Shown: positions 33,432-44,509 of the stretch, in pieces
Position numbering within the stretch: the stretch's first letter is position 1
How the letters are laid out: each line of letters starts with the position of its first letter
Origin: Pantoea nemavictus
GTDB taxonomy: Bacteria > Pseudomonadota > Gammaproteobacteria > Enterobacterales > Enterobacteriaceae
Direction: 5' to 3'
Length of the DNA: 64,000 bases
Assembly: GCF_037479095.1 (NCBI RefSeq)
Contig: NZ_JBBGZW010000001.1
Location: 310,001 to 374,000, forward strand
The notes under the pieces: generated by a model
What the model was told of the DNA's origin: nothing
Database searches by the model: none
The model's input: the letters and a program-made list of their open reading frames with translations, nothing else
Made by a program: the position numbers and the translations under genes

Positions 33432-34139
33432 TTAATAATAGCTAACGTCGATTTTGCCATACTGCTTATCAACCACCTTGCCTGCCGCATCGGTGGTAAT
33501 AATGTCGCAGTAATAAGGCACCGCGTTTTTGTATTGGCAGACATTACTCACGGTTTTGATTTGATCATTACGCTTCACCGTGGTGACCACATCCGAAATC
33601 TTTTGCTTATCTTCTGCGCGCACCGCGCTAGCACGCGACACTTCTGTTCCGGCCTGAGTAATACTTAATACCGCCATTTCGCCATCACTGTTATACGCGA
33701 GGTGAAACGCTGCATCGGAGGCGGGAGAGGAAATCTGCTCAACCAAACCCTGCTTGTTATAGGCAATATCTACCGTCATGGTCGGCGTGACTTTCTTCAC
33801 CATGGCGCAGTTTTTATCCAGCGTCACCACCACATCCTGTCCGTTTTCGCTGCCTTTTAATGCATCACCGTCGCGTGAGACTTCAATCACTTCGCCCGCT
33901 TTACCGACAGACTTCACATGCGTGAGGCAGCCGTTGCGGTCAAAATCGGCATTCACCTCGAAGATTTGCTGTCCATCTGCGGTAAACAGCGTTTGATGGG
34001 TGCTTTTGACGTTTCCAGGCAGCGCTTCAAATTGATAGAGGTAAGCGTAGTTTTTCATTTGCGGATAAAACGTCGCAGCATCCTTATCGCATCCTGCAAG
34101 CAGGACGATAGCGCTCCAAAACAGCAGGGTTTTCTTCAC
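33432..34139 (-). CDS. ynfC: YnfC-family lipoprotein
   Basis: A 235-residue lipoprotein with lipobox VLLAGC (Cys17). The later part, including the VCQYKNAVPYYCDIITTD segment and the closing IDVSYY, parallels E. coli YnfC (UPF0257: CEYDSHANPVDC, IDYY). Two further cysteine pairs may form disulfides. Function unknown; the envelope location is inferred from the signal. Its gene converges on bluF. Confidence 0.82.
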   Translation of the reverse strand: MKKTLLFWSAIVLLAGCDKDAATFYPQMKNYAYLYQFEALPGNVKSTHQTLFTADGQQIFEVNADFDRNGCLTHVKSVGKAGEVIEVSRDGDALKGSENGQDVVVTLDKNCAMVKKVTPTMTVDIAYNKQGLVEQISSPASDAAFHLAYNSDGEMAVLSITQAGTEVSRASAVRAEDKQKISDVVTTVKRNDQIKTVSNVCQYKNAVPYYCDIITTDAAGKVVDKQYGKIDVSYY

Positions 34140-34395
34140 GTGAGAATCCTCTTCTCGAAATAATGCAGCGCATAAGGTCGGAAATTGGGCTTAATTCTGG
34201 CAGTCACCTTGCCACTCGCTTCGAACATAATCACCCGGATGAACTATACCCGAAACGACATGCAATTATCCCCTGCTTTAGCGACGCCATTTCCGCGTTT
34301 AATTCGGAAAAACGGAAAAAGTCGCCAGTTGGCGACTTAATAAATAGCGTCTTGATGTCGAAAGGATGATTCAGCCTAATGTTATTGCTTGAAGG

Positions 34396-34764
34396 CTAAA
34401 TTTTATCGGTAGTGATATTGAGATAACGCGTTAAACCTTTGGTCGCACTTTCAGCCGCTAATTGGTTTTGCGCAACCAGACGGAACTTACCACTTTTACC
34501 ATGGCGCTGTTCGTTGGAAGGCAGGACTGAATATTTGACTAAATCTTCGCCACCATCATAAGAGCACTCCATTTCCCATTGATGCGCGGTGCCTTTCGAG
34601 GCCGTGCATTTACCCGGACCGTATGAGTACATTAAAAAGTTATTGGTCGAGTTTTCAGCTTTGATAACGTAATCAGGTTTGTCGTTACTATATGCCATGC
34701 CAGCAAAAGCAACGGTAGCCGTCAGTAATACAGAGGCTCCAACAACAGCAATTTTGATTTTCAC
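34396..34764 (-). CDS. Secreted small hypothetical protein
   Basis: A 122-residue protein with a clear Sec signal peptide (MKIKIAVVGASVLLTATVAFA). The mature part has two cysteines (GPGKCTAS, MECSYDGG) that could pair. No recognised domain. Less GC-rich than the flagellar genes around it, suggesting later acquisition. It stands alone between ynfC and fliE. Confidence 0.65.
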   Translation of the reverse strand: MKIKIAVVGASVLLTATVAFAGMAYSNDKPDYVIKAENSTNNFLMYSYGPGKCTASKGTAHQWEMECSYDGGEDLVKYSVLPSNEQRHGKSGKFRLVAQNQLAAESATKGLTRYLNITTDKI

Positions 34765-35041
34765 CGTAATAATCCATCATTGTAGTAGATGGGCTTATGT
34801 TATAAGAATTGTCTTGGTTTTGCACCAGGAATGTCATTTATTGTTAGCAATTGTATCTTTAGTTGATGTAACGCAAATTTTGTTATGTGTCCAAAATGTT
34901 TGGTGCTGGCCGCTCATTCAAGAAAAGAATTGGTTGATAGCTTAGGAGCATTCCGGGCCAAAACGTAACGAGACTGCCCAACCCTGCCCCATAACAAAGC
35001 GCTCTGATTCACGACTTAGTAATACTTATCCGTCAGAGAAC

Positions 35042-35353
35042 CTATACCTGCATACTCATAATATCGGTGTAAGCCGACACCAGCTTATTGCGCACCTGCA
35101 CGCCCATCTGCATAGAGATAGAAGACTTTTGCAGATCGACCATCACATCGTTTAACTGAATGCCCGGTTTACCCATCTCGAAATCCTGCGCCTGAGTGCG
35201 TGCGGACGTCTGGCTTTCGCTGATCTTATCCAGCGCTGCTTTCATCGTGGCGCTGAAATCCACCTGATTGCCTGACTCAGCCTGCTTACCGCTGGCCTGC
35301 AAAGACGTCATCTGCAGCTGCTGCAACACACCATCAATGGCCTGAATTGACAT
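35042..35353 (-). CDS. fliE: Flagellar hook-basal body protein FliE
   Basis: A 103-residue rod component joining the MS ring to the rod. QVDFSATMKAALDKISESQT and the C-terminal block VMVDLQKSSISMQMGVQVRN, KLVSAYTDIMSMQV are diagnostic. It is transcribed away from fliF, as in E. coli, with the shared control region between. Exported by the flagellar apparatus, so there is no signal peptide. Confidence 0.96.
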   Translation of the reverse strand: MSIQAIDGVLQQLQMTSLQASGKQAESGNQVDFSATMKAALDKISESQTSARTQAQDFEMGKPGIQLNDVMVDLQKSSISMQMGVQVRNKLVSAYTDIMSMQV

Positions 35354-35586
35354 TGCCTGTTCCTCATTAAAGAAGGGATTAAATTTTCACGATGAGAAAG
35401 TTATCACACTGTCAATAGGACAAAGGCGCTAAATGAACGCAAAAAACCCGGCTTATCCAACCATCGAAGTGACACGATTCATCAAATAATGCCCGCATTA
35501 GTTTGGAATTTCATTTTGGACGTATTCAGGGAGTCAGTTTTGTCACAACCACACACCCGGTCAATTATGTCAGGCAGGAAACGGTC

Positions 35587-37311
35587 ATGAATGCGAGTGC
35601 AGCCGCTACACAGGATACAGCAAAGAAAGGCTTCAGTGACCTTCTCGCCCGCCTGCGCGCCAATCCGCGAATTCCCTTAATTATTGCCGCCGCTGCCGTC
35701 ATCGCAGTGGTTTTTGCGTTGGTGCTGTGGGCAAAGGCGCCAGACTATCGCGTCCTTTATAACAACCTCTCCGATGAGGATGGCGGCGCGATCGTCACCC
35801 AGCTGACGCAAATGAACATCCCTTACCAGTTTGCTGACAACGGTGGCGCACTGATGGTGCCCGCCGATAAAGTGCATGAACTGCGTCTGCGTCTGGCCCA
35901 GCAAGGTCTGCCGAAAGGTGGCAACGTGGGCTTCGAGCTGATGGATAAAGAGAAGTTCGGTATCAGCCAGTTTAGCGAGCAGATCAACTACCAGCGTGCG
36001 CTGGAAGGCGAACTGTCGCGCACCATTGAAACGCTCGGACCGGTGAAGAGCGTGCGCGTGCATCTGGCAATGCCAAAACCGACGCTGTTTGTGCGTGAGC
36101 AAAAGTCCCCTTCCGCTTCGGTGACGCTGAATCTGCAGCCGGGTCGTGCATTAGATGAAGGCCAAATTCAGGCCATTCAGCATATGGTTTCCAGCAGCGT
36201 GGCGGGTTTACCGCCGGGCAACGTTACGGTGGTCGATCAGACCGGCCGTCTGCTGACCCGCTCGGATAGCGAAGGCCGCGACCTGAATGATGCTCAGCTG
36301 AAATATGCCTCTGAAGTAGAAGCGCGCTTCCAGCAGCGCATCGAAGCCATCCTTAACCCGATTGTTGGCCAAGGCAATGTGCATGCGCAGGTGACGGCGC
36401 AGATCAACTTTGACCGCAGCGAGCAAACCGACGAGAAATATCAGCCGAACGCCAATCCGAACAACTCCGCGGTGCGTTCACGCCAGACCAGCAACTCCGA
36501 ACAGAACGGCAGCCCGTATCCAGGCGGCGTGCCGGGCGCCTTGTCGAATCAACCGGCGCCAGCCAACACCGCGCCAGTGACCAATCCGCAGAACAATACT
36601 GCTAATGGTCAGAACGCCAACGGTCAAAACGCCAACGCGCAGAACAACGGCACCACTACCACCAGCACGGCGCAAAGTAGCGGCCCAAGCAGCTCCACCC
36701 GTAACGACACCGTTAACTACGAGCTGGATCGCACCATTCGTCATACCAAGCTAAACGTGGGCGATGTGCAGCGTCTCTCCGTTGCCGTGGTCGTCAACTA
36801 TCGCGATGACGGTAAAGGCAAAGCGGTGGCGCTGAACGAGCAACAGATCAAGCAGATTGAAGATTTAACCCGCGAAGCGATGGGCTATTCGCAAACGCGT
36901 GGCGACAGCGTCAACGTGGTGAACTCGCAGTTCAACATGACCGAGCCAAGCGGTGGCGACCTGCCATTCTGGCAGCAGCAAGCGTTCTTCGATCAGCTGA
37001 TGACCGCCGGTCGCTGGCTGCTGGTGGCGCTGGTCGGCTTCATCCTCTATCGCAAGCTGGTACGTCCACAGCTGATGCGTAAGAAAGAGCAAGAGAAAGC
37101 GGCCGCTGAAGCGCTGGCAGCTCGCTCTGCAGCGATGGAAGAGGAAGAAGCCTTTAACGTTCAGCTCAGCAAAGATGAGTTGGATCAGGAGCGTAAATCT
37201 ACTAACCGCATGAGCGCCGAGGTGATGAGCCAGCGTATCCGCGACATGTCTGAAAACGATCCGCGCGTTGTGGCGCTGGTTATCCGCGAATGGATGAGTA
37301 AAGAACTATGA
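35587..37311 (+). CDS. fliF: Flagellar MS-ring protein FliF
   Basis: A 574-residue inner-membrane ring protein with a TM helix near residues 30-50 ([20 protein letters not shown]), two YscJ/FliF ring-building domains, a second TM near 470-490, and a C-terminal FliG-binding tail ending IREWMSKEL. Residues about 295-378 form an Asn/Gln/Thr/Ser-rich insert ([15 protein letters not shown]), longer than the E. coli loop. The ATG at 35587 follows AGGAAACGGTC and matches the family; the upstream in-frame extension is rejected. First gene of fliFGHIJK. Confidence 0.96.
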   Translation: MNASAAATQDTAKKGFSDLLARLRANPRIPLIIAAAAVIAVVFALVLWAKAPDYRVLYNNLSDEDGGAIVTQLTQMNIPYQFADNGGALMVPADKVHELRLRLAQQGLPKGGNVGFELMDKEKFGISQFSEQINYQRALEGELSRTIETLGPVKSVRVHLAMPKPTLFVREQKSPSASVTLNLQPGRALDEGQIQAIQHMVSSSVAGLPPGNVTVVDQTGRLLTRSDSEGRDLNDAQLKYASEVEARFQQRIEAILNPIVGQGNVHAQVTAQINFDRSEQTDEKYQPNANPNNSAVRSRQTSNSEQNGSPYPGGVPGALSNQPAPANTAPVTNPQNNTANGQNANGQNANAQNNGTTTTSTAQSSGPSSSTRNDTVNYELDRTIRHTKLNVGDVQRLSVAVVVNYRDDGKGKAVALNEQQIKQIEDLTREAMGYSQTRGDSVNVVNSQFNMTEPSGGDLPFWQQQAFFDQLMTAGRWLLVALVGFILYRKLVRPQLMRKKEQEKAAAEALAARSAAMEEEEAFNVQLSKDELDQERKSTNRMSAEVMSQRIRDMSENDPRVVALVIREWMSKEL

Positions 37312-38300
37312 GTCTGACCGGTACAGAAAAAAGCGCCATTCTGATGATGACCATCGGCGAAGAGCGCGCGGCGGAGGTGTTCAAACACCTCAACCAGCGT
37401 GAAGTGCAGCACCTGAGTGCGGCGATGGCGGCAATGCGTCAGGTGTCGCACAAGCAGCTGACGGAAGTGCTGCGTGAGTTTGAAGTTGATGCAGAACAGT
37501 TCGCCGCGCTGAGCCTCAACTCCAATGAATACCTGCGTTCGGTGCTGATCAAAGCGCTGGGCGAAGAGCGCGCCTCAAGCCTGCTGGAAGATATTCTCGA
37601 GAAAAACGAGACCACCAGCGGCATGGAAACGCTCAACTTCATGGAGCCGCAGGCGGCAGCGGATCTTATTCGCGACGAGCATCCGCAGATTATCGCCACC
37701 ATTTTGGTCCACCTCAAACGTGGCCAGGCGGCGGATATTCTGGCGCTGTTCGACGAGCGTCTTCGCCACGATGTGATGCTGCGTATCGCCACCTTCGGTG
37801 GTGTCCAGCCGGCGGCGCTGGCGGAGCTGACCGAAGTGCTCAACGGCCTGCTCGACGGCACCAACCTCAAGCGCGCGAAGATGGGCGGCGTGAGAACCGC
37901 AGCAGAAATTATCAACCTGATGAAAACTCAGCAGGAAGAAGCGGTTATCGAAGCGGTACGCGACTTCGATGGCGAGCTGGCACAGAAGATCATCGACGAG
38001 ATGTTCCTGTTCGAAAACCTGGTGGAAGTGGACGATCGCAGCATCCAGCGTCTGTTGCAGGAAGTGGAATCCGAGCAGTTGCTGGTCGCCCTGAAAGGTG
38101 CCGAGCAGCCGCTGCGCGAGAAGTTCCTCAAGAACATGTCAGCCCGTGCGGCCGATATCCTGCGCGACGATCTGGCCAACCGCGGCCCGGTACGTATGTC
38201 GGCAGTGGAGAACGAACAGAAAGCCATCCTGCTGGTGGTACGTCGCTTAGCAGAATCCGGCGAGATGGTGATTGGTGGTGGCGAGGAAACCTATGTCTGA
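37308..38300 (+). CDS. fliG: Flagellar motor switch protein FliG
   Basis: A 330-residue rotor protein. The N-terminal part binds FliF, the middle binds FliM, and the C-terminal domain carries charged torque residues that face MotA (segments around [20 protein letters not shown] and [13 protein letters not shown] [10 protein letters not shown]). [20 protein letters not shown] is the standard start. It overlaps the fliF stop (ATGA). Confidence 0.97.
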   Translation: MSLTGTEKSAILMMTIGEERAAEVFKHLNQREVQHLSAAMAAMRQVSHKQLTEVLREFEVDAEQFAALSLNSNEYLRSVLIKALGEERASSLLEDILEKNETTSGMETLNFMEPQAAADLIRDEHPQIIATILVHLKRGQAADILALFDERLRHDVMLRIATFGGVQPAALAELTEVLNGLLDGTNLKRAKMGGVRTAAEIINLMKTQQEEAVIEAVRDFDGELAQKIIDEMFLFENLVEVDDRSIQRLLQEVESEQLLVALKGAEQPLREKFLKNMSARAADILRDDLANRGPVRMSAVENEQKAILLVVRRLAESGEMVIGGGEETYV

Positions 38301-38994
38301 TGCCTTTTCCGCCCGCGCGTGGCAGCGCTGGCAGCCTGATGATTTAGGCAGCGCATTTCGCACCGAACCGGAGCCGCAGCCAGAGGAAGCGGAGAGCGAG
38401 GTTGAGCTAAGCGCCGAAGCTGAACAGCAACAACAGCTGGAACGTATGCAGCAGCAGATGCGCAAAGATGCGCAGACGCAGGGCTACAGCGAAGGCTATC
38501 AAAAGGGCTTTGCCGAAGCGCAGCAGAACGGCTATGACGCCGGTTTTCAGCAAGGTTTAGCCGATGCGCAGCAGCAGCAGGCACCGCTGCAGGCGCGTAT
38601 GCAGCAGTTGGTAACCGAGTTCCATCACACGCTTGAAGCACTGGACAGCGTGATTGCCTCGCGCCTGATGCAGCTGGCGTTGGAAGCCGCGCGCACGGTG
38701 ATTGGTCAGGCTACGCAGGTGGATGGCAGCGCCCTGCTGCGCCAGATTCAGCAGCTGATTCAGCAGGAGCCGATGTTCAGCGGCAAACCGCAGCTGCGCG
38801 TGCATCCGGATGATTTGCAGCGCATTGAGCAGACGCTTGGTCCAACGCTGGATCTGCACGGCTGGCGCTTGCTGGCTGACAGCACCCTGCATCCAGGCGG
38901 CTGTAAACTCAGCGCCGAAGATGGCGATCTCGACGCCAGCGTGGCAACACGCTGGCAGGAGCTGTGCCGTCTGGCCGCTCCGGGGACACTGTAA
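38293..38994 (+). CDS. fliH: Flagellar export apparatus protein FliH
   Basis: A 233-residue regulator and stator of the export ATPase FliI. The N-terminus ([18 protein letters not shown]) binds FlhA. A Glu/Gln/Gly-rich heptad stretch ([20 protein letters not shown]) gives the GxxxG helix, and the C-terminal FliI-binding part ends [20 protein letters not shown]. It overlaps fliG by 8 bases and shares TAATG with fliI. Confidence 0.95.
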   Translation: MSDAFSARAWQRWQPDDLGSAFRTEPEPQPEEAESEVELSAEAEQQQQLERMQQQMRKDAQTQGYSEGYQKGFAEAQQNGYDAGFQQGLADAQQQQAPLQARMQQLVTEFHHTLEALDSVIASRLMQLALEAARTVIGQATQVDGSALLRQIQQLIQQEPMFSGKPQLRVHPDDLQRIEQTLGPTLDLHGWRLLADSTLHPGGCKLSAEDGDLDASVATRWQELCRLAAPGTL

Positions 38995-40358
38995 TGACTT
39001 CCTCGCGCCTTTCACGCTGGCTCGGCGCGCTCGACGCCTTCGAAGACCGCATTTCACAGGTGCAAACCGTGCGTCGCTACGGTCGCCTGACGCGCGCCAC
39101 CGGTTTAGTACTGGAGGCCACCGGCCTGCAGCTGCCGCTGGGTGCCACCTGCATTATTGAACGTACCGACGGCAGCAAGATTACCGAAGTTGAAAGTGAA
39201 GTGGTCGGCTTCAATGGGCAGAAACTGTTAATGATGCCGCTGGAAGAAGTGGACGGCATCTTACCCGGCGCCCGCGTGTATGCGCGCGTCAGCGGCGACA
39301 GTGGCCACAGCGGCAAACAGATGCTGCTTGGCCCGGAGCTCCTCGGTCGCGTACTCGATGGTAGCGGCAAACCGCTGGATGGCTTGCCATCGCCGGAAAC
39401 CGGCTATCGGGCCCCGCTGATCACCGCCCCGTTTAACCCGCTACAACGTACGCCAATTGAAGATGTGCTGGATACCGGCGTGCGCGCCATCAACGCACTG
39501 CTGACGGTGGGTCGCGGCCAGCGTATGGGCCTGTTCGCCGGTTCTGGCGTCGGTAAAAGTGTGCTGCTCGGCATGATGGCGCGCTACACCAAAGCCGATG
39601 TCATCGTGGTCGGTTTGATTGGTGAACGTGGTCGCGAAGTCAAAGAGTTCATTGAAAACATCCTTGGCGCTGAAGGTCGCGCGCGTTCGGTGGTGATCGC
39701 CGCGCCCGCAGATGTGTCACCGCTGCTGCGTATGCAGGGTGCGGCCTATGCCACGCGCATCGCCGAAGATTTCCGCGATCGCGGTCAGCATGTGCTGCTG
39801 ATTATGGATTCCCTCACCCGCTACGCCATGGCGCAGCGTGAAATCGCGCTGGCGATCGGTGAGCCGCCGGCCACCAAAGGCTATCCGCCTTCGGTGTTCG
39901 CCAAACTGCCAGCGCTGGTGGAACGTGCCGGTAACGGCACCCACGGCGGCGGATCCATCACCGCGTTTTATACCGTGTTGACCGAAGGTGACGATCAGCA
40001 GGACCCGATTGCTGACTCGGCGCGTGCGATTCTCGACGGCCACATTGTGTTGTCACGTCGCCTGGCGGAAGCCGGTCACTATCCGGCCATTGATATTGAA
40101 GCGTCGATCAGCCGCGCCATGACCTCATTAATTGATGAGACGCACTATGCGCGCGTGCGCCAGTTCAAACAGTTGCTCTCCAGCTTCCAGCGTAACCGCG
40201 ATCTGGTGAGCGTGGGGGCGTATGCCGCAGGCAGCGATCCGATGCTGGACCGAGCCATCAAGCTCTATCCAGAGATGGAAGCCTTTCTGCATCAGGGGAT
40301 TTTCGAACGCAGCGACTACGACGATGCCTGTTTGCATCTGCAGGCGATGTTCGGTTAG
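38994..40358 (+). CDS. fliI: Flagellum-specific ATPase FliI
   Basis: A 454-residue F1-beta-like ATPase energising flagellar export. The P-loop is [15 protein letters not shown], Walker B is [17 protein letters not shown], and the catalytic Glu lies in [14 protein letters not shown]. The hexamer interacts with FliH and FliJ under the export gate. The ATG overlaps the fliH stop. Confidence 0.97.
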   Translation: MTSSRLSRWLGALDAFEDRISQVQTVRRYGRLTRATGLVLEATGLQLPLGATCIIERTDGSKITEVESEVVGFNGQKLLMMPLEEVDGILPGARVYARVSGDSGHSGKQMLLGPELLGRVLDGSGKPLDGLPSPETGYRAPLITAPFNPLQRTPIEDVLDTGVRAINALLTVGRGQRMGLFAGSGVGKSVLLGMMARYTKADVIVVGLIGERGREVKEFIENILGAEGRARSVVIAAPADVSPLLRMQGAAYATRIAEDFRDRGQHVLLIMDSLTRYAMAQREIALAIGEPPATKGYPPSVFAKLPALVERAGNGTHGGGSITAFYTVLTEGDDQQDPIADSARAILDGHIVLSRRLAEAGHYPAIDIEASISRAMTSLIDETHYARVRQFKQLLSSFQRNRDLVSVGAYAAGSDPMLDRAIKLYPEMEAFLHQGIFERSDYDDACLHLQAMFG

Positions 40359-40377
40359 CGCTAAGCGAGGTTGAACC

Positions 40378-40821
40378 ATGAAAACCACCAGTGCGATCAA
40401 TAAGCTGCGCGATATGGCGGAGCAAGAACTGGAGAGTGCGGTGATTCACCTCGGTGATATGCGCCGCGGCGTGCAGCAGGCCGATGAACAACTCAGCATG
40501 CTGCTGGATTATCAGGATGAGTATCGCAATAAGCTCAATCAGGATATGTCCGGCGGCATCGCCAGCACCCGCTGGACCAATTATCACCAGTTTATTCAGA
40601 CGCTGGAAAAAGCCATCGATCAGCATCGCCAACAGCTCTCACAGTGGAATCAGCGTCTCGATACCGCGCTGAGCAACTGGCGCGAAAAGCATAAGCGACT
40701 CAATGCCTATCAAACGCTGATTACCCGCGCTGAAGAAAATGCATTACGACAAGAAAACCGTCTCGATCAGAAACGGATGGATGAATTTGCCCAACGGGCC
40801 GCATTGAGGAAAGGCGAATGA
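40378..40821 (+). CDS. fliJ: Flagellar export chaperone FliJ
   Basis: A 147-residue coiled-coil protein, the gamma-like stalk in the FliI hexamer that also recycles chaperones. [40 protein letters not shown] and the closing [17 protein letters not shown] match the family. It overlaps fliK by 4 bases. Confidence 0.95.
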   Translation: MKTTSAINKLRDMAEQELESAVIHLGDMRRGVQQADEQLSMLLDYQDEYRNKLNQDMSGGIASTRWTNYHQFIQTLEKAIDQHRQQLSQWNQRLDTALSNWREKHKRLNAYQTLITRAEENALRQENRLDQKRMDEFAQRAALRKGE

Positions 40822-42083
40822 TTACGCTGCCAACAGTTGCTACGCAAACCTCGGGTTTGGGAGACGCTGACACTTCAGTTTCATCAGATCTGCTGGCGGC
40901 CACGGATACGCTGCCGCAGGGTTTTATTACCGAACTGGGTAACCGCTTGCTGACGCTGGCGAAGCAACAAGCTGTTAACACGCAATCAACTGATCTGCCA
41001 GCAGAAGTTGATGAAAAAGACGCCAGCAAAGCCTCGTTAAGCGCGTTATTGCAGGCGCTGGAGAAACCGGATGCGTTAAACGCACTTTTACAGCCGGAAA
41101 ACACTAAAGCCACGCTGAAATCAGCCGATGATAAAGATAAGCCTGAGGCAAGTTCGTTAACTGCCAGCGACTTACAGAATGTGCAGGCGCTATTTGCCAT
41201 GTTGCCGGTGGCGGTTGAGAACCGCAGCAGTCAGACGGCGGAAACAGAAAGCGTTAGTGCCGGCAAAACCGACACGCGCGCTTCGCTTAATTCAGCACTG
41301 TTAAGTAGTTCGCTGGAAAGTGCAATAAAAGAAGAAGCAACGCAGCCGGATAGCGCAAAGAGTCAAGCCAGCGATGCAGGAACGCGCTTAACGCAAACGG
41401 CTGCCAGCACGCAAACCAGCAGCAGCGTCAGCACATCGACAAACAATAACGGCGCTTTGACGCTGGATGAAAGTTTTAAGCAGGTGCTGAATGCGTTGAG
41501 CAAGCCGGAAGAGCGCAGCGCCGCGCCGGTCAGTGATGACCCGGTTGCGCCGTTGACCAGCGCCCCGCTCAGCAGCAGCAGTTCGCTGGTGACCAGCACC
41601 GCCTCGACCAGCACCACGCCGTCGACACCGATGCTGAATGCGCAGCTCGGCAGCGACGAATGGCAGCAAGCGCTGAGTCAGCAGATTGTGATGTTTAGCC
41701 GCAACGGGCAGCAGAACGCCGAGTTGCGCTTACATCCGCAGGATCTGGGCGCGATTCAGATCAGCCTGAGCCTTGATAAGGATCAGGCACATTTAAGTAT
41801 GGTTTCCAGCCACAGCCAAGTGAGGGCCGCGCTGGAAGCGGCTCTCCCTCAACTGCGTACAGCGCTGGCGGAGAGCGGTATTAACCTGGGACAGAGTAAC
41901 GTCAGCAGCGACGCCTTCGCACAGGGCCAGAGTTATCAGGGCCAACAGGAAGGACGTCGTGACGGACAGCACGGCAGCTTTACCCTCTCCCAGGACAGTG
42001 ACAACGAGATAACGCCTATTGCCGTCCCGGCAGCCCTTCAAGCGCGCGTGGCCGGTAACGGCGCTGTCGATATCTTTGCCTGA
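40818..42083 (+). CDS. fliK: Hook-length control protein FliK
   Basis: A 421-residue secreted ruler. The long Ser/Thr/Ala-rich N-terminal and central part varies between species; the C-terminal Flg_hook domain (about 280-370: [40 protein letters not shown]) flips export specificity from hook to filament substrates through FlhB. It overlaps fliJ (ATGA). Confidence 0.93.
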   Translation: MITLPTVATQTSGLGDADTSVSSDLLAATDTLPQGFITELGNRLLTLAKQQAVNTQSTDLPAEVDEKDASKASLSALLQALEKPDALNALLQPENTKATLKSADDKDKPEASSLTASDLQNVQALFAMLPVAVENRSSQTAETESVSAGKTDTRASLNSALLSSSLESAIKEEATQPDSAKSQASDAGTRLTQTAASTQTSSSVSTSTNNNGALTLDESFKQVLNALSKPEERSAAPVSDDPVAPLTSAPLSSSSSLVTSTASTSTTPSTPMLNAQLGSDEWQQALSQQIVMFSRNGQQNAELRLHPQDLGAIQISLSLDKDQAHLSMVSSHSQVRAALEAALPQLRTALAESGINLGQSNVSSDAFAQGQSYQGQQEGRRDGQHGSFTLSQDSDNEITPIAVPAALQARVAGNGAVDIFA

Positions 42084-42114
42084 CAGCCGCTAAACGCTGA
42101 AGGTAAGCGTAAAA

Positions 42115-42154
42115 CCCGCGTCTTTTCTTCCCATTGTTTGACTTAAGACGCGGG
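42115..42154. other. Inverted repeat between fliK and fliL
   Basis: CCCGCGTCTT / AAGACGCGGG, 10 bp perfect arms with a 20-base loop in the 130-base gap splitting fliFGHIJK from fliLMNOPQR. No U-run follows on the plus strand (ATAATCTG), so it may be an attenuator or RNA-processing site rather than a terminator. Confidence 0.5.
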
Positions 42155-42213
42155 ATAATCTGTCCAGGTAAGCCGAGAGGCTTGCCCATAATTCACAGGA
42201 AGTAACTGCAAAC

Positions 42214-42699
42214 ATGTCTGATAACGCGAAAGCTAAAGGCCGCAAACGTTCACTACTACTACCGGTGTTACTGATTGTAACGCTGGCCGCTTGCAGCGTG
42301 GCAGGCTATGCAGTCTGGCGAATGATGAATAAACACGAGGGTAGCCAACCGGAAGCGGCGAAAGTCGAGCCACCGGCTGCTCCAGTATTTTTTGCAATGG
42401 ATACGTTTACAGTAAACCTGGTCAATCCTGACAACGATCCTGACCGCGTGCTGTACGTGGGGTTCACCCTGCGTCTGCCCGATGAGGATACCCGTCGTCG
42501 GTTGAATGATTACCTGCCGGAAGTGCGCAGCCGTCTGCTGTTACTGCTGTCGCGTCAAAACGCGACGGCACTGGCAACAGAGCAAGGCAAACAGGCCCTG
42601 GTTGAGCAGATCAAACAGGTGCTGGCGCCGCCGCTGGTAAAAGGTCAACCGGCTCAGGCCGTCAGTGACGTGCTGTTTACCGCCTTCATTTTGAGGTGA
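42214..42699 (+). CDS. fliL: Flagellar basal body protein FliL
   Basis: A 161-residue single-pass inner-membrane protein (TM about 14-34) that supports stator function near the MS ring. [26 protein letters not shown] and [15 protein letters not shown] are diagnostic. First gene of fliLMNOPQR. Confidence 0.96.
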   Translation: MSDNAKAKGRKRSLLLPVLLIVTLAACSVAGYAVWRMMNKHEGSQPEAAKVEPPAAPVFFAMDTFTVNLVNPDNDPDRVLYVGFTLRLPDEDTRRRLNDYLPEVRSRLLLLLSRQNATALATEQGKQALVEQIKQVLAPPLVKGQPAQAVSDVLFTAFILR

Positions 42700-42703
42700 T
42701 TTA

Positions 42704-43711
42704 ATGGGCGATAGCATTCTCTCCCAGGCTGAGATTGACGCGCTGCTTAATGGCGACAGTGACAGTGCGGAAGTAGAGAACAGTTCCAAAGGGGCCGATG
42801 GCGATATCCGCCCCTATGATCCCAATACCCAGCGTCGCGTGGTACGTGAGCGTCTGCAGGCGCTGGAGATCATCAACGAGCGCTTTGCCCGTCAATTCCG
42901 TATGGCGCTGTTTAACCTGCTGCGCCGTAGCCCAGATATCAGCGTGGGTGCGATCAAGATTCAGCCGTACCACGAGTTTGCCCGCAACCTGCCGGTGCCA
43001 ACCAACCTGAACCTGATCCACCTGAAGCCGCTGCGCGGTACGGCACTGGTGGTGTTTTCACCGAGCCTGGTATTTATTGCTGTCGATAACCTGTTTGGCG
43101 GCGACGGTCGTTTTCCGACCAAAGTAGAAGGCCGTGAATTTACCCATACCGAACAGCGCGTCATCCGCCGCATGTTGAAGCTGGCGCTGGATGGCTACAG
43201 CGACGCCTGGAAGGCGATTTATCCGCTGGACGTGGAGTATGTGCGTTCAGAGATGCAGGTGAAGTTCACCAACATCACCACTTCCCCGAACGATATCGTG
43301 GTCAACACGCCGTTCCAGGTGGAAATTGGTAACCTGGTGGGTGAATTCAATATCTGTATTCCGTTTTCGATGATTGAGCCGCTGCGCGAGCTGTTGGTCA
43401 ATCCACCGCTGGAAAACTCACGTCAGGAAGATAACCACTGGCGCGACAATCTGGTGAAACAGGTGCAGCACTCGGAGCTGGAGCTGATTGCCCACTTCGC
43501 TGAAACATCGCTGCGTCTGTCACGCATTTTGCAGCTGAAACCTGGTGACGTCCTGCCCATTGAGAAGCCGGACCGCATCATTGCTCACGTTGATGGCGTA
43601 CCGGTACTGACCAGCCAATACGGCACCATTAATGGCCAGTATGCCCTGCGTGTAGAACATTTGATTAACCCGATTTTGAATTCGCTGAACGAGGAACAGC
43701 CCGATGAGTGA
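42704..43711 (+). CDS. fliM: Flagellar motor switch protein FliM
   Basis: A 335-residue C-ring protein. The N-terminal CheY-P-binding segment is ILSQAEIDALLNGDS. The middle CheC-like domain has LRGTALVVFSPSLVF and FGGDGRF. The C-terminal SpoA domain pairs with FliN. It overlaps fliN by 8 bases. Confidence 0.97.
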   Translation: MGDSILSQAEIDALLNGDSDSAEVENSSKGADGDIRPYDPNTQRRVVRERLQALEIINERFARQFRMALFNLLRRSPDISVGAIKIQPYHEFARNLPVPTNLNLIHLKPLRGTALVVFSPSLVFIAVDNLFGGDGRFPTKVEGREFTHTEQRVIRRMLKLALDGYSDAWKAIYPLDVEYVRSEMQVKFTNITTSPNDIVVNTPFQVEIGNLVGEFNICIPFSMIEPLRELLVNPPLENSRQEDNHWRDNLVKQVQHSELELIAHFAETSLRLSRILQLKPGDVLPIEKPDRIIAHVDGVPVLTSQYGTINGQYALRVEHLINPILNSLNEEQPDE

Positions 43712-44114
43712 CAGCAAGAAACCGTCCGATGACGACATCTCCGCGGACGATCTGTGGGCTGCAGCTATGAACGAACAGACCGCGACCAGCGCGCCTGATC
43801 CGACCGAGAATGTGTTCAAATCGTTAGAGAATCCTGGCATCAGCGGTTCGCTGCAGGATATCGATCTGATTATGGACATCCCGGTCAAACTGACCGTGGA
43901 GCTGGGCCGCACCAAGATGACCATCAAAGAGCTGCTGCGTCTGACGCAGGGTTCCGTGGTGGCGCTGGATGGCCTCGCCGGTGAGCCACTGGATATTCTG
44001 ATCAATGGTTATCTGATCGCCCAGGGTGAAGTGGTGGTGGTAAACGACAAATATGGCGTGCGCATCACCGACATCATCACCCCGTCTGAACGTATGCGTC
44101 GTCTGAGCCGTTAA
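43704..44114 (+). CDS. fliN: Flagellar motor switch protein FliN
   Basis: A 136-residue C-ring protein with a SpoA domain (IMDIPVKLTVELGRTKMTIK, LTQGSVVALDGLAGEPLDIL, VVVNDKYGVRITDII). The N-terminal 50 residues are acidic and variable. It builds the base of the switch complex with FliM and docks FliH. Confidence 0.97.
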   Translation: MSDSKKPSDDDISADDLWAAAMNEQTATSAPDPTENVFKSLENPGISGSLQDIDLIMDIPVKLTVELGRTKMTIKELLRLTQGSVVALDGLAGEPLDILINGYLIAQGEVVVVNDKYGVRITDIITPSERMRRLSR

Positions 44115-44116
44115 GC

Positions 44117-44509
44117 ATGTTGAAGAACACGCAAAGCGAACAGCCGGTTCACAGCCAGCCGGTGGTCTCCACCGGTTCGGTGATTGGACAAGTCAGCAGC
44201 GTGCTGGCGGTGATTGTTCTGCTGATTCTGGCCTGCGGCTGGCTGGCTAAACGCCTGGGTTTTGCGCCGAAAACGGTGACTGGCCAGGCGTTAAAAGTCA
44301 GCGCCACCGTGCAGGTCGGCCAGCGTGAGCGCGTGGTGATTGTGGATACCGCCGATGCACGCCTGGTGTTGGGCGTCACCGCGCAGCAAATCACCCATCT
44401 GCACTCTTTGCCACCGCTGCCGCCGGAAGAACAAACCGGTAACAGCGTAGCACCACAAGATTTTCGTCAGCTGTTCCAGAACCTGGTTAAACGTCCCGGA
44501 AAACCCTAA
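44117..44509 (+). CDS. fliO: Flagellar export component FliO
   Basis: A 130-residue single-pass inner-membrane protein (TM about 24-46, [20 protein letters not shown]) that assists assembly of the FliP export-gate core. The cytoplasmic part is [20 protein letters not shown]. It starts 2 bases after fliN and overlaps fliP (TAATG). Confidence 0.93.
   Translation: MLKNTQSEQPVHSQPVVSTGSVIGQVSSVLAVIVLLILACGWLAKRLGFAPKTVTGQALKVSATVQVGQRERVVIVDTADARLVLGVTAQQITHLHSLPPLPPEEQTGNSVAPQDFRQLFQNLVKRPGKP

Noticed and set aside
34163..34369. 68-codon plus-strand frame upstream of ynfC
   Set aside because: Starts inside the ynfC promoter region without a ribosome site and reads as random sequence.
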